DNA from: Amycolatopsis cihanbeyliensis
GTDB taxonomy: Bacteria > Actinomycetota > Actinomycetes > Mycobacteriales > Pseudonocardiaceae
Assembly (NCBI RefSeq): GCF_006715045.1
Contig: NZ_VFML01000001.1
Span: 3,192,501-3,256,500 of the forward strand
Direction of reading: 5' to 3'
DNA: 64,000 bases
The position numbers were made by a program, and so were the translations under genes. The notes under the pieces were generated by a model. It had not been told where the DNA came from. It worked only from the letters and a program-made list of their open reading frames with translations, and made no database searches. Below, piece after piece: positions 9,554-17,497 of the stretch. Every line of letters starts with the position of its first letter. Position 1 is the first letter of the stretch.

Positions 9554-10966
9554 TCAGCCCATATCGCTCGCGACCGGGCGACGCGGTGCCGGGCGTCCGG
9601 GTTTCCCGTCGAGTTCGGTGTTGCGCCGGGTCTTCGCCCAACCATTCCGCCGGCGAATGAGCCGCAGCACCGCGCGCCACGAGGTGATGTAGAAGGTGTA
9701 GATGTACGCCGCGTAGGCGAATCCCATCCCGATCCCGCGCAGGATGTTCCGGCTGCGCAGGCATTTCATCTGGTACACCGGCCCCCAGATGACGAACGGG
9801 GCCAGCCCGAACGAGCCGTAGATGGCGAACAGGATCCAGGCACCGTCACTGAACCATTCCCATACCCGTGCCGGGTCGCCCGCCGTGGTGAACAGCAGCA
9901 CCAGGAACGGGATCGGGTAGAGCAACGAACCGACCAACTGCATCCATGGCTGGGCGAGGTAGTACATCATCTCCGCCGCCCCGAGCGTACTCAGATGCGG
10001 TGAGTCCCAGATCCGCCGCAGGTAACGACCGCACTGCATGGTGCCCTGCCCCCAGCGGGTGCGCTGGGTGAGAAACCGGCGCAGGCTGTACAGGCCTTCC
10101 TGGGAGACGTGCGAGTCCGTGGTGAACCCGGTGCGCCAGCCCGCGGTGAGCAGGTGTACCCCGAGTTCGAAGTCCTCGAGCAGGGAACCACGCCACGGCC
10201 TCCCGTCCTGCCCGGCAATGGAGTCCAATGCGGACAGCCGGGTGAACTGTCCGTTGCCACCCATGGAGATGGTACCGGTGTAGCCGCGCGAGTTCTGGAT
10301 CGCGGCGATCGCGGTCCGGAACTCGAGATCCTGCAGCTGCGCCAGCTTCATCCCGAACTTCCGCCGCCACCAGGACCGGTGCGCCGGCTCGGTGTCCCGG
10401 TTGCTCATCCAGACGTCCAGCTGCACGGCTCCGACACCGGCGTCGCCGAACAGGTGGTTCGCCGCGCACACCGCAAGGCAGTCGGCCGCGGGCCTGCCGT
10501 CGGCGTCCACCACGGCGACGATCGTGCGGTCCTTCGGGATGTGCCTGCCGCTCCAGTCGAGGAGGGCGCGATAGGCGGCGTTCAGCGCGTCGCCCTTGCC
10601 GGTGCGAGCTTGTGGCCGGCGACGCCGCACCAGGTGCAGGTACGGATCCGGCGTGCCGTCCTCCCGCGGGGACAGCGCCCGCACCACCTGTGCCGTGCGG
10701 TCCGCGGAGTCGTCGTCAACCACCCACACGTGCGCCGTGTCGAAGGTGCCGCGCAGGTAACGCACGGTGTCGCCGATCACGGCTTGCTCATCCAGGCAGG
10801 GCACGATGAAGTGCCATTCGAAGGTGTCCGGATCGCCCGCCGGGTACGGCTTGCGGCGCAGGTAGGGCACCACGATCACGACGACGTAGACGATGAACGC
10901 CACACTCATGGTGAGCGCGAAGGCCTGGGTGATGCCGAGCAGAACCTTGTAGGACTCGCCGGTCAC
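9554..10966 (-). CDS. Membrane family-2 glycosyltransferase
   Basis: This processive-type GT2 enzyme is about 470 residues long. It has an N-terminal membrane segment (about 5-32), then a cytosolic GT-A domain: VWVVDDDSADRT, VVDADGRP (DxD-type), GGNGQFTR and the acceptor motif LLEDFELG. QRTRWGQG represents the Q/RxxRW motif of synthases that polymerise and export a glycan. Three or four C-terminal membrane helices follow (about 340-440). The product is unknown. The GTG start overlaps the stop of the exosortase-like gene by four bases (GTGA), so the two are translationally coupled and probably work together on a surface glycan or glycoprotein. Confidence 0.88.
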   Translation of the reverse strand: MTGESYKVLLGITQAFALTMSVAFIVYVVVIVVPYLRRKPYPAGDPDTFEWHFIVPCLDEQAVIGDTVRYLRGTFDTAHVWVVDDDSADRTAQVVRALSPREDGTPDPYLHLVRRRRPQARTGKGDALNAAYRALLDWSGRHIPKDRTIVAVVDADGRPAADCLAVCAANHLFGDAGVGAVQLDVWMSNRDTEPAHRSWWRRKFGMKLAQLQDLEFRTAIAAIQNSRGYTGTISMGGNGQFTRLSALDSIAGQDGRPWRGSLLEDFELGVHLLTAGWRTGFTTDSHVSQEGLYSLRRFLTQRTRWGQGTMQCGRYLRRIWDSPHLSTLGAAEMMYYLAQPWMQLVGSLLYPIPFLVLLFTTAGDPARVWEWFSDGAWILFAIYGSFGLAPFVIWGPVYQMKCLRSRNILRGIGMGFAYAAYIYTFYITSWRAVLRLIRRRNGWAKTRRNTELDGKPGRPAPRRPVASDMG

Positions 10967-11517
10967 GAGCGTTCTCCGCCCGTCCTGCCGTTGCGGGTGC
11001 CCAACCACACGAACAGCACCAGCGCCAGCGCGCCGCCCAGCACGCTGACCAGCGAGCCCATCAGGGTGTGCCCCCAGTAGTAGCCCTCGGTGACGCCGAG
11101 CCAGTCAACCAGCCCGACGATGGCGAGCACCCTGACCTGGTTGACCGCGATGACCGCCGCACCGGCGATGAGCAGCGAACCGATCAGCCGCTTGGCCTGC
11201 CGGGGTCGCAACCACAGCAGTACCGACGTGACCAGCAGTAGTGGCATCAGCATGAACACCGAGGAGCATTCCGGCGTCATCCGTAATCCGATCGGGTCGT
11301 CGCCACCCAGATTGAAATAGACGGTTTCCCGCCCGCCCGCGACATGTACCTCGTTAGAGCTAATAACGCTGATGATGGCGCCGGAGAGTGTTATCTCCAG
11401 CGTGCGATAGGCGCGCTCGACGAGTACCAGACCGAGGAGTATCGCGAGCACGGCCCCGATGGCCATCCTGGCCGGAACGCGCCACGTGTCGGGCGTGGGT
11501 GTGCTTGCTACGGCCAC
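10963..11517 (-). CDS. Exosortase/archaeosortase-family membrane cysteine protease
   Basis: This polytopic protein is about 184 residues long with five or six hydrophobic helices. The three residues proposed as catalytic in exosortases are in place: cysteine 84 in TPECSSVF, arginine 129 in AVNQVRV and histidine 150 in YYWGHTLMG. The family processes the C-terminal sorting tails of secreted proteins at the membrane. The downstream GT2 gene overlaps by four bases. The divergently transcribed neighbour is a secreted protein with a C-terminal hydrophobic helix and basic tail, which makes it the obvious candidate target. I use the GTG at 11517, after GAGGGAGG; an ATG at 11532 is an alternative. 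Confidence 0.85.
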   Translation of the reverse strand: MAVASTPTPDTWRVPARMAIGAVLAILLGLVLVERAYRTLEITLSGAIISVISSNEVHVAGGRETVYFNLGGDDPIGLRMTPECSSVFMLMPLLLVTSVLLWLRPRQAKRLIGSLLIAGAAVIAVNQVRVLAIVGLVDWLGVTEGYYWGHTLMGSLVSVLGGALALVLFVWLGTRNGRTGGERS

Positions 11518-11781
11518 AATCCTCCCTCGCATGCAGGGGTCCGAAGTGGACGTGGTGCGGTACGGACCGCAGCGTGTGCGCGACCCTCGGGGACAAGCGA
11601 AACACAAATGGAAGGATCGTGCTCCGAAATACACACCAAAGAGTGATCATCTCCCGAAATGTGTTCTATTTTACTCGGTGGTTTCGATACCCCGACTGCG
11701 AGTCGTATCGATATCGGCGCGCACCGGCCTGGGCAGCGGCTTGCTCCGGCATTGACCGCCGAGAAAGGTAGGAATAACGAG

Positions 11782-12576
11782 ATGAAGACGCATACCTGGC
11801 GTCGGACCGGGCTCCTGGTCATCGCGACCGCGGCCACGGTCCTCGCCGGCGCCGCTCCCGCGGCCGCGGCACCGGGCGACGCCTCAGCGTACGGAGCGCG
11901 GCTCAACGTGACACTGGTCGGCGCGGACGCCGTGAATCTCGGTCCGTTCGCCGAGGTCAGCACCGCGGGCCAGTACGGGACCTTTACCAACACCTTCGCC
12001 GGGGTCGACGCACCGGGCATCCTGAGCACGGGCGTCATCGAGACCGAGGCGACCTTCGACGAGCAGACCGGAGCGGTCAGCTCGCGGGCGACCACCGCGG
12101 ACGTGGACCTACCCGTGCTGAGCGCGTTGCCATTCGTCGACCCGGCCGGGGCGGAGGCGATCACCGCCGAGTGCATGGCGACCGAGGAGGGCGTGTCCGG
12201 CAGCAGCACGCTGGCCGGGCTGAACCTCGGCGGGCTGGCGGATGTGGCGGTCGAGCCCGCGGCGAACACGGTGGTGGAGATCCGGTTGCCGTTGCTGGAC
12301 ACCCTCGTCGGCCGGATCACGCTCAACGAGCAGATACAGAACGACGACGGCAGCCTGACCGTGAACGCCTTCCACCTGGAGCTGCTCGCGGCCCCGCTGG
12401 GCACCGGCGATCTGGTGATCTCGTCGGCGACCTGCGGCCCCGCCGGCCTGCCGATCCCGCTGGCCTCCGGTGCGGGGTTGTGGATCGGGCTCGGCCTGCT
12501 CGGCGCCGCGGCCATCCCGGCGACCATCCACTTCGTCCGCAAACGCGGCGCGACCAACGCGGATGTGCCGGCCTGA
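11782..12576 (+). CDS. Choice-of-anchor-P-like secreted surface protein
   Basis: This 264-residue exported protein has a classic signal peptide (about 1-31), a beta-rich middle and a C-terminal anchor consisting of a Gly-rich hydrophobic helix (about 232-253) followed by HFVRKRG. The middle has the pattern I associate with the choice-of-anchor P family: SAYGARLNVTLVG, VNLGPFAEVSTAG, LAGLNLGGLADV, RITLNEQIQNDDGSLTVNAFH and SATCGP. Proteins of this family carry different kinds of C-terminal anchor. Here the tail lacks LPXTG, which fits processing by the exosortase-like enzyme encoded divergently 264 bp away. The ATG at 11782 opens the signal peptide. The 59-residue LATTG protein follows 17 bp downstream. 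Confidence 0.8.
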   Translation: MKTHTWRRTGLLVIATAATVLAGAAPAAAAPGDASAYGARLNVTLVGADAVNLGPFAEVSTAGQYGTFTNTFAGVDAPGILSTGVIETEATFDEQTGAVSSRATTADVDLPVLSALPFVDPAGAEAITAECMATEEGVSGSSTLAGLNLGGLADVAVEPAANTVVEIRLPLLDTLVGRITLNEQIQNDDGSLTVNAFHLELLAAPLGTGDLVISSATCGPAGLPIPLASGAGLWIGLGLLGAAAIPATIHFVRKRGATNADVPA

Positions 12577-12593
12577 CAGCTAGGTGGTGGGTT

Positions 12594-12773
12594 ATGTACA
12601 AACCGCCGGGAGCCGGCGTCGGCACGGCGGGGGGCAGCGTCGGAACGCTGGCCACCACCGGTGCCGACCTCGGCTGGTGGCTGGCCGCGGGCGTCACCCT
12701 GATCGCGCTCGGCGTGATCGCGATGATCGCCGTCCACCAGCGGAACCGGAAGCTGCATCGGGAGGTGTCGTGA
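12594..12773 (+). CDS. 59-residue LATTG-anchored mini-protein
   Basis: The product is 59 residues long and lacks a conventional signal peptide. A short Gly-rich head (residues 5-17) leads to LATTG (19-23), a hydrophobic helix (about 28-47) and a basic tail (HQRNRKLHRE). LAxTG plus helix plus basic tail is the sorting signal recognised by class E sortases of high-GC actinobacteria. Almost the whole protein is therefore an anchor. GGTGG precedes the ATG by about 7 bases, and the gene is 17 bp downstream of the choice-of-anchor-P-like gene, so the two are probably co-transcribed. A terminator follows at 12792. Without homologue data the gene call rests on the clear motif order and spacing. Confidence 0.78.
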   Translation: MYKPPGAGVGTAGGSVGTLATTGADLGWWLAAGVTLIALGVIAMIAVHQRNRKLHREVS

Positions 12774-12791
12774 GCTAGACCGGACCGGCCG

Positions 12792-12833
12792 GGCTGCCGT
12801 GGTGGCCGGTGGACAACCGCCACCACGGCAGCC
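12792..12833. terminator. Bidirectional terminator between the surface island and tsaD
   Basis: Perfect 14-base arms (12792-12805 and 12820-12833) lie in the 63-bp gap between convergent genes. They should stop transcription from both sides. Confidence 0.75.
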
Positions 12834-12836
12834 GGT

Positions 12837-13883
12837 TCAGACCGACACGGTGCCGACCGGTAGGGCCGGTTGCGCCGAGAAGTCCAGCTCGGACGGTGCG
12901 ACGTCCGCGGCAAGCAGGTGTGCGCCGAGCGCGGCGATCATCGCACCGTTGTCCGTGCACAGTCGTGGACGCGGGATACGGAGTTCGATCCCGGCTGCGG
13001 CGCAACGCTCCTGTGCCAATGTGGACAGTCGGGAGTTGGCCGCTACTCCGCCGGAGATCACCAGTGTGCTGACTCCCGAGTCCAAAGCCGCTCGTACCGC
13101 TTTCGCGGTGAGCACGTCCGCGACTGCTTCCTGGAAGGACGCGGCCACGTCGTCGACCGGGATGGACTCCCCGCGCCGCTGCGCGGCCTCGACCCAGCGC
13201 GCGACCGCGGTCTTGAGCCCGGAGAAGGAGAAGTCGAAGGGCGCGTCCCTGGGACCGGTCATCCCGCGTGGGAACGCGATCGCCTCGGGGTTTCCGTTGC
13301 GCGCGGCCTTGTCGATCGGTGGACCACCGGGGTAGGGCAGGTCGAGCACCCTGGCCACCTTGTCGTAGGCCTCACCCGCAGCATCGTCCACTGTGGATCC
13401 GATTTCGGTGATGGCGTTCGCGATGCCGTCCACCCGCAGCAGTTGGGTATGCCCGCCGGATACCAGAAGCGCAAGGCACGGGGACGGAAGTCCGCCGTGT
13501 TGCACGGTGTCCACCGCGATATGCCCCGCCAGATGGTTGACGCCGTACAGGGGGACATCCAGCGCGACGGCATAGGCCTTCGCGGCGGCGACCCCGACCA
13601 GCAAAGCACCGGCGAGTCCGGGTCCCGCCGTGACCGCGACGGCGTCCACATCGGATAGTTCGAGGTTCGCCGTTTCGAAGGCCCTGCGCACGGTCGGGGT
13701 CATCGCTTCGAGGTGTGCCCTGCTGGCCACCTCCGGTACCACGCCCCCGAACCGGGCGTGCTGCTCGACGCTGGAGGCGACCTCGTCGGCGAGCAACTCG
13801 ACCCCGCCGTCGTCTCGCAGCCGGACCAGCCCGACGCCGGTCTCGTCGCAGGAGCTCTCGATTCCCAGGATGATTCGCGCCAT
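12837..13883 (-). CDS. tsaD: tRNA N6-threonylcarbamoyladenosine transferase TsaD
   Basis: TsaD transfers threonylcarbamoyl from its AMP adduct to A37 of ANN-decoding tRNAs, working with TsaB and TsaE. It is 348 residues long with the ASKHA-fold start [10 protein letters not shown], the metal-binding HLAGH (His117 and His121), SGGHTQL and the late [10 protein letters not shown]. The ATG at 13883 overlaps the rimI stop by four bases (ATGA). The order tsaB-rimI-tsaD with four-base overlaps at both joints shows one translationally coupled operon. A longer open frame upstream merely runs through rimI in another frame. A terminator lies immediately downstream. Confidence 0.97.
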   Translation of the reverse strand: MARIILGIESSCDETGVGLVRLRDDGGVELLADEVASSVEQHARFGGVVPEVASRAHLEAMTPTVRRAFETANLELSDVDAVAVTAGPGLAGALLVGVAAAKAYAVALDVPLYGVNHLAGHIAVDTVQHGGLPSPCLALLVSGGHTQLLRVDGIANAITEIGSTVDDAAGEAYDKVARVLDLPYPGGPPIDKAARNGNPEAIAFPRGMTGPRDAPFDFSFSGLKTAVARWVEAAQRRGESIPVDDVAASFQEAVADVLTAKAVRAALDSGVSTLVISGGVAANSRLSTLAQERCAAAGIELRIPRPRLCTDNGAMIAALGAHLLAADVAPSELDFSAQPALPVGTVSV

Positions 13884-14359
13884 CAGCCCGTCGCCTCCCC
13901 GGAGCCGCCGCGCGCGGGGCGCGCCATGGTGTAGGCGTCGGCCCCCGATGGCTGGTAATAGCGTTTGCGCATCCCGATCCGGGTAAAGCCATGCCGCTCG
14001 TACAACGCGATCGCGGCGACGTTGTCGGTGCGCACCTCGAGGAAGACGGGGGCATCCAGCTCGTCGGCCTTGGCCAGCAGCGCACGCAGCAGTGCGGTTC
14101 CGACGCCCTGGTGTTGGAAGGCGGGGTCCACGCCGATGGTGTTCACATTGGACTCCCACTCGCCGCGCCTGCCTGCGACGGCGAGACCCGCGTAGCCCGC
14201 GACCTCACCTTCGGGGGTGAGCGCGACGAGATAGTGACCGCCCGCGTCGAGCTCGGAGCGGAAGGCACGCGCGCTCCACGGGCTGTCCCCGGTGAACAGG
14301 ATGTGCTCGATCCCGACACATCGGCGAATATGCTTGCTACGCAACGGTTCCAGTTTCAC
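13883..14359 (-). CDS. rimI: RimI-type N-alpha-acetyltransferase
   Basis: This 158-residue GNAT protein belongs to the RimI group, which acetylates protein N-termini, classically that of ribosomal protein S18. The acetyl-CoA loop is seen in [16 protein letters not shown] (Q/RxxGxG/A type). [20 protein letters not shown] is the characteristic RimI catalytic segment, with the tyrosine that acts as general acid, and is followed by RKRYY. It starts at an ATG overlapping the tsaB stop and ends overlapping the tsaD start. Its place between tsaB and tsaD is the usual one in actinobacteria and supports the assignment. Confidence 0.95.
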   Translation of the reverse strand: MKLEPLRSKHIRRCVGIEHILFTGDSPWSARAFRSELDAGGHYLVALTPEGEVAGYAGLAVAGRRGEWESNVNTIGVDPAFQHQGVGTALLRALLAKADELDAPVFLEVRTDNVAAIALYERHGFTRIGMRKRYYQPSGADAYTMARPARGGSGEATG

Positions 14360-15027
14360 GGTGTGCTCACCCGCTTCCGCGCTCCCGGTTCGGCGGCGTC
14401 CGGCCTGCGCAGGTACAGCGGGGTCAGCGGGGCGGGTGCCGCGCTCGCGAGCAGCTCCTCCCTGGCGGCCGTGACCAGGCCGCGCGGGCTCGGCTGGGCG
14501 GGCGGGATCACGCGTACCGCACCCGGCTCGGCCGCGTCGGCGTAGAGCTGGGCTCCGTTCCCCGCCGCCAGGCGAATCGCCGAGGACACCTCGGCGGGTC
14601 GCTGCACTCGCGGCCCATCGGTGCGGCGGCCCGCTTCGTCGTAGCCGGCCCAGTACACCTCACGCCTGCGCGCGTCGGTCACCACGAGGAACGGTTCGGT
14701 GGTGGTGGTCTCGGCGGCGATGGCGTCCAGCGTGCACACCGGGTACGCCGGGATGCCCAAGCCGTGCGCGAGTGCGGCCGCCGTGGCCAGGCCCGCGCGC
14801 AAGCCGGTGTACGGTCCGGGGCCGTTACCGCAGACCACCGCGTCGAGCTCGGGCAACCGGATACCGGCCTGCCCGGCCGCCTGCAGCATCTGCGGGGTGA
14901 GCAGTTCGCCGTGCGCGCGTGGGTTCAGCGTCACGCGCTCGCCGAGCACGGTGAGTCGCGTGCGTTCCAGCTCGACGACGCCGGCGGTGATGGCCGGGGT
15001 CGCCGTGTCGAGGGCGAGTACGAGCAC
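14356..15027 (-). CDS. tsaB: tRNA t6A synthesis protein TsaB
   Basis: TsaB is the inactive-kinase-fold partner of TsaD that organises the t6A-forming complex. The protein is 223 residues long. The N-terminal VLALDTATPAITAGV and the GNGPGPYTGLRAGLATA segment are diagnostic. The start is the GTG at 15027; the only purine-rich stretch upstream (GGAGG) directly abuts it, an unusually short spacing, yet no better start exists in frame. It is the first gene of the tsaB-rimI-tsaD operon, divergent from a small secreted protein gene with 126 bp between them. Confidence 0.93.
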   Translation of the reverse strand: MLVLALDTATPAITAGVVELERTRLTVLGERVTLNPRAHGELLTPQMLQAAGQAGIRLPELDAVVCGNGPGPYTGLRAGLATAAALAHGLGIPAYPVCTLDAIAAETTTTEPFLVVTDARRREVYWAGYDEAGRRTDGPRVQRPAEVSSAIRLAAGNGAQLYADAAEPGAVRVIPPAQPSPRGLVTAAREELLASAAPAPLTPLYLRRPDAAEPGARKRVSTP

Positions 15028-15153
15028 CCTCCGAGCGTACGACCGTCGCCCGGAGGCCGGACACGCAACCTGCCCGGAGCCGAGGCGTCCTGCTGGTGGA
15101 AAGTTGTCTGACCTTTTTGATTGATCGCCAATTGATCACTGACTGGAGTGCGC

Positions 15154-15540
15154 ATGTCGAAGACCACTCGGAACCTACTGGTGGCCATCCCGATCGCCAG
15201 CCTCACCCTGCTTACCGCGACCGCTCCGGCAACCGCAACACCCGCACCCTTCCTGCGTGTCGACAAAACGACAGTCTCGCCGGGGATGGTCGTGCACGTA
15301 TCCGCCTACTGCGGCCGCCGGGAGGGCCTCAACCACGTCGGCTCGGCGGCGTTCGCACCCACCGGTCACGACGGCCCCTACCAGGGCAACGGTGGGGTCG
15401 TGGTGTTCACCGAGCGCACCCCCGGTGGGGGTGAGGGGTATGCCGAGATTCGCGCCGACGCCGTGCCCGGCACCTACTACGTCGGCCAACGCTGCGGCGG
15501 CGGCAACGCCGGCGGCCTCACCCTCACCGTCACCCCCTAA
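15154..15540 (+). CDS. Small secreted protein of unknown function
   Basis: This exported protein has 128 residues, with a clear signal peptide (about 1-29, ending ATAPATATPA) and a mature part of about 98 residues. The mature part has two cysteines (in YCGRRE and QRCGGG) that could form one disulfide. VSPGMVVHVSAYC and GTYYVGQRC are reminiscent of the Ig-like beta-strand patterns of small extracellular actinobacterial proteins. I recognise no family. The ATG at 15154 has GGAG 5 bases upstream; the GTG at 15148 is part of that region. It stands alone and is followed by three palindromic repeats. Confidence 0.75.
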   Translation: MSKTTRNLLVAIPIASLTLLTATAPATATPAPFLRVDKTTVSPGMVVHVSAYCGRREGLNHVGSAAFAPTGHDGPYQGNGGVVVFTERTPGGGEGYAEIRADAVPGTYYVGQRCGGGNAGGLTLTVTP

Positions 15541-15554
15541 CCACCCCGGCCGCT

Positions 15555-15648
15555 ACGTTTCGCGGGCTAACCGTCCCACCGGCCCCCGCCGGGGGTGCGT
15601 TTAGCGGGCTAACCGCACCGTGCCGGGCACGTTTCGCGGGCTAACCGT
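15555..15648. repeat. Palindromic repeat cluster 3 (three copies, direct)
   Basis: Copies lie at 15555-15574, 15597-15616 and 15629-15648, all in the same orientation. The outer two carry the TTTCGC half-site and the middle one TTTAGC. Start-to-start distances are 42 and 32 bp (spacers 22 and 12 bp). Confidence 0.92.
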
Positions 15649-15696
15649 GCGGGGGGCGGACGCGGGAGGGCGCACAACTGAGGCGACGCGGTCGCC

Positions 15697-15742
15697 GCAC
15701 TACCCGAGAAGGTGATATTGCGCACACCGTCTCGGGTAGTGC
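15697..15742. terminator. Perfect 13-bp hairpin (GCACTACCCGAGA arms)
   Basis: Arms lie at 15697-15709 and 15730-15742; an additional GGTG/CACC pairing continues the stem after one mismatch. It lies between convergent genes, so it is probably a bidirectional terminator, though it is not followed by a T-run. It is unrelated in sequence to the TTAGC repeats. Confidence 0.55.
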
Positions 15743-15926
15743 GCCCGCTTCGACGCTGACCGAGGGGCAGGCTGTCGCTGTGACACTCAGATCCGTACGA
15801 TGTACCGAGATGACCACCCGTCACGCCGACACGGCGGCAACCGGCGTATCGTGCCGGGCGGCGGCAAAACTGTCGGTATCCCGCGGTAACGTAAAGTAAG
15901 GGGTCCCCCTAGCGGCGCGAACGGGC

Positions 15927-16409
15927 CTATCGCGCCGGACCGGGGACGTCGTCGAGGTAATCCCGGGGCAGGCGGTCGCTCCAGGCACCGTGTGGTTCCA
16001 GCCGTACCAGCCGCGCATCGTCCTCACGGCGCTCGAGCCGCACCACCAGATAGTCCTCGGAGAGCTGCTCGGCCACACCCTCGCCCCACTCGGCTACCAC
16101 GGCCGCACTGTCCAGATCGGTGTCCAGGTCGAGGTCATCGAGCTGAGCGAGGTCGCCACCCAGCCGGTACGCGTCCACGTGCAGAAGCGCCACCCCTGCC
16201 GGTCCCGCTGGATGCGTCCTGGCAAGCACGAACGTGGGCGAACTGACCCGCCCGGACACCCCGAGCCCCTCGGCGATCCCCCTGGTCAGGGTGGTCTTCC
16301 CGGCTCCGAGCGGGCCCGCCAGCAGCACCAGATCGCCCGCCAGCAGCCAACCGCCGATCCGGCGCCCGAAATCCATGGTGTCCTCGGGCGTAGTGAGTTC
16401 GATCCTCAT
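15927..16409 (-). CDS. tsaE: tRNA t6A synthesis ATPase TsaE
   Basis: TsaE is the P-loop ATPase that drives the TsaBD complex during t6A37 synthesis. It is 160 residues long. The Walker A loop GPLGAGKTT (about residues 32-40) is followed by SSPTFVLART, a threonine-containing switch segment, and by LLHVDAYRL, typical of the family; AVVAEWGEG supplies the Trp-Glu motif. The ATG at 16409 overlaps the stop of the alpha/beta hydrolase gene by four bases, placing it third in an alr-hydrolase-tsaE operon, an order common in actinobacteria. Confidence 0.95.
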   Translation of the reverse strand: MRIELTTPEDTMDFGRRIGGWLLAGDLVLLAGPLGAGKTTLTRGIAEGLGVSGRVSSPTFVLARTHPAGPAGVALLHVDAYRLGGDLAQLDDLDLDTDLDSAAVVAEWGEGVAEQLSEDYLVVRLERREDDARLVRLEPHGAWSDRLPRDYLDDVPGPAR

Positions 16410-17497
16410 CGGCGCCACCACCGAAACCGTCGCCGGGGAGCAGAACCGTCCACCCTGGCCGAACGCTGCAGCAGGTCGATGAGGTGACTGTTCACCAGTT
16501 CCGGTTGCTCCAACTGCACCATGTGCCCCGCGCCACGCACCCGGACCAGTTCGGCGTCCGGCAGTTCGGCCGCCATCCGTTCGGCGTGCGAAAAGGGGGT
16601 GAGCCGATCGTCATCCGCTCCGATCACCAGCACATGCGTCTCCTTCAGACCGGCCAGCGCGGCATACCGGTTGTGGCTGCCCAGGGTGTCCACGAAGTTC
16701 ACCAGCCCGCGCACCGGTGTCACGGCGAGCATCTCCAGCATGAAGTCCACCAACCGCGGGCTCACGTCTCGCCCACCGAACGCGAGCCGCCGGATCGCCT
16801 GCCGGGTGAGCTGCCCGCCGGCGGCGCGCACGAACTCGACCAACCCCGGCTGCCAGCCGGCCAGCTCGCCAACGCCCTTGGTGAGTGGGTTGTACTTGGA
16901 CAGCAGCGGGCGAGGCAGGCCCTTCGCGCCCACCTCGCCCGCCGCGGTCGCGATCAGCGCGACCCCGCTGACCCGTTCGGCGAACAGCTCCGGCGCCTGC
17001 TCGGCCAGCTCCATGATCACCATCCCGCCCATCGAGTGTCCGACGAGGACGATGGGACCTTTCGGGGCGAGCGCGCGCACCACGGCGTCCAGATCCTTCG
17101 CCAGCTGCTCGATCGTGCTGGTTTCCTGAGTCGCCGCACCGGACTGGCCGTGCCCACGATGGTCGTAGTACACCTGTCGAACGGCCGGCAGCCGCAACGT
17201 CGCCAGGTCACGGCGCTGGAAATGCCAGCTACGCCGGGAGAGCGCGAACCCATGCACACCGAGCACGGTCAGCGTGGGCTCCTCGCCACCCGACGGATCG
17301 ATTTCCTCCACCGACAACGGTGTACCGTCGTCGGCCGCGACCGTCGAGGCACGGTCCGCTTCCAGCTCACCCAGCGGCTCGGTCACGAACGGATCCCGCC
17401 CGCGGCGCGTGGTAACCGCCAGCGCCGCCGCCACGGCCCCGGTGACCACCGCACCGAGCCCGCCAGCAACGCCAAGGATCCGGCGTGACGGGATCAC
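16406..17497 (-). CDS. Alpha/beta hydrolase, membrane-associated
   Basis: This 363-residue protein has an N-terminal hydrophobic segment (about 8-30, GVAGGLGAVVTGAVAAALA) that is probably a membrane anchor or signal, followed by an alpha/beta hydrolase domain. The nucleophile elbow is GHSMGG, the oxyanion region HGFALSRRSW, and the late GADDDRLTPF and GAGHMVQLEQPE supply the acid and histidine. The substrate is unknown. The GTG at 17497 overlaps the alr stop by four bases (GTGA), and its own stop overlaps tsaE. Such a hydrolase sits between alr and tsaE in many actinobacteria, so it belongs to a conserved operon, but its job there is not established. Confidence 0.9.
   Translation of the reverse strand: MIPSRRILGVAGGLGAVVTGAVAAALAVTTRRGRDPFVTEPLGELEADRASTVAADDGTPLSVEEIDPSGGEEPTLTVLGVHGFALSRRSWHFQRRDLATLRLPAVRQVYYDHRGHGQSGAATQETSTIEQLAKDLDAVVRALAPKGPIVLVGHSMGGMVIMELAEQAPELFAERVSGVALIATAAGEVGAKGLPRPLLSKYNPLTKGVGELAGWQPGLVEFVRAAGGQLTRQAIRRLAFGGRDVSPRLVDFMLEMLAVTPVRGLVNFVDTLGSHNRYAALAGLKETHVLVIGADDDRLTPFSHAERMAAELPDAELVRVRGAGHMVQLEQPELVNSHLIDLLQRSARVDGSAPRRRFRWWRR

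Larger units (their letters stand above)
15541..15926. other. 386-bp convergent gap
   Basis: This gap between the small secreted protein and tsaE holds repeat cluster 3, the hairpin at 15697-15742 and an A/T-richer stretch near 15890. I see no convincing gene or RNA gene; the short open frames here lack ribosome sites and family features. Confidence 0.7.

Noticed and set aside
15609..15824. A 71-codon frame in the gap between the small secreted protein and tsaE
   Set aside because: It runs through repeat copies and the hairpin, has no ribosome site and no domain pattern.
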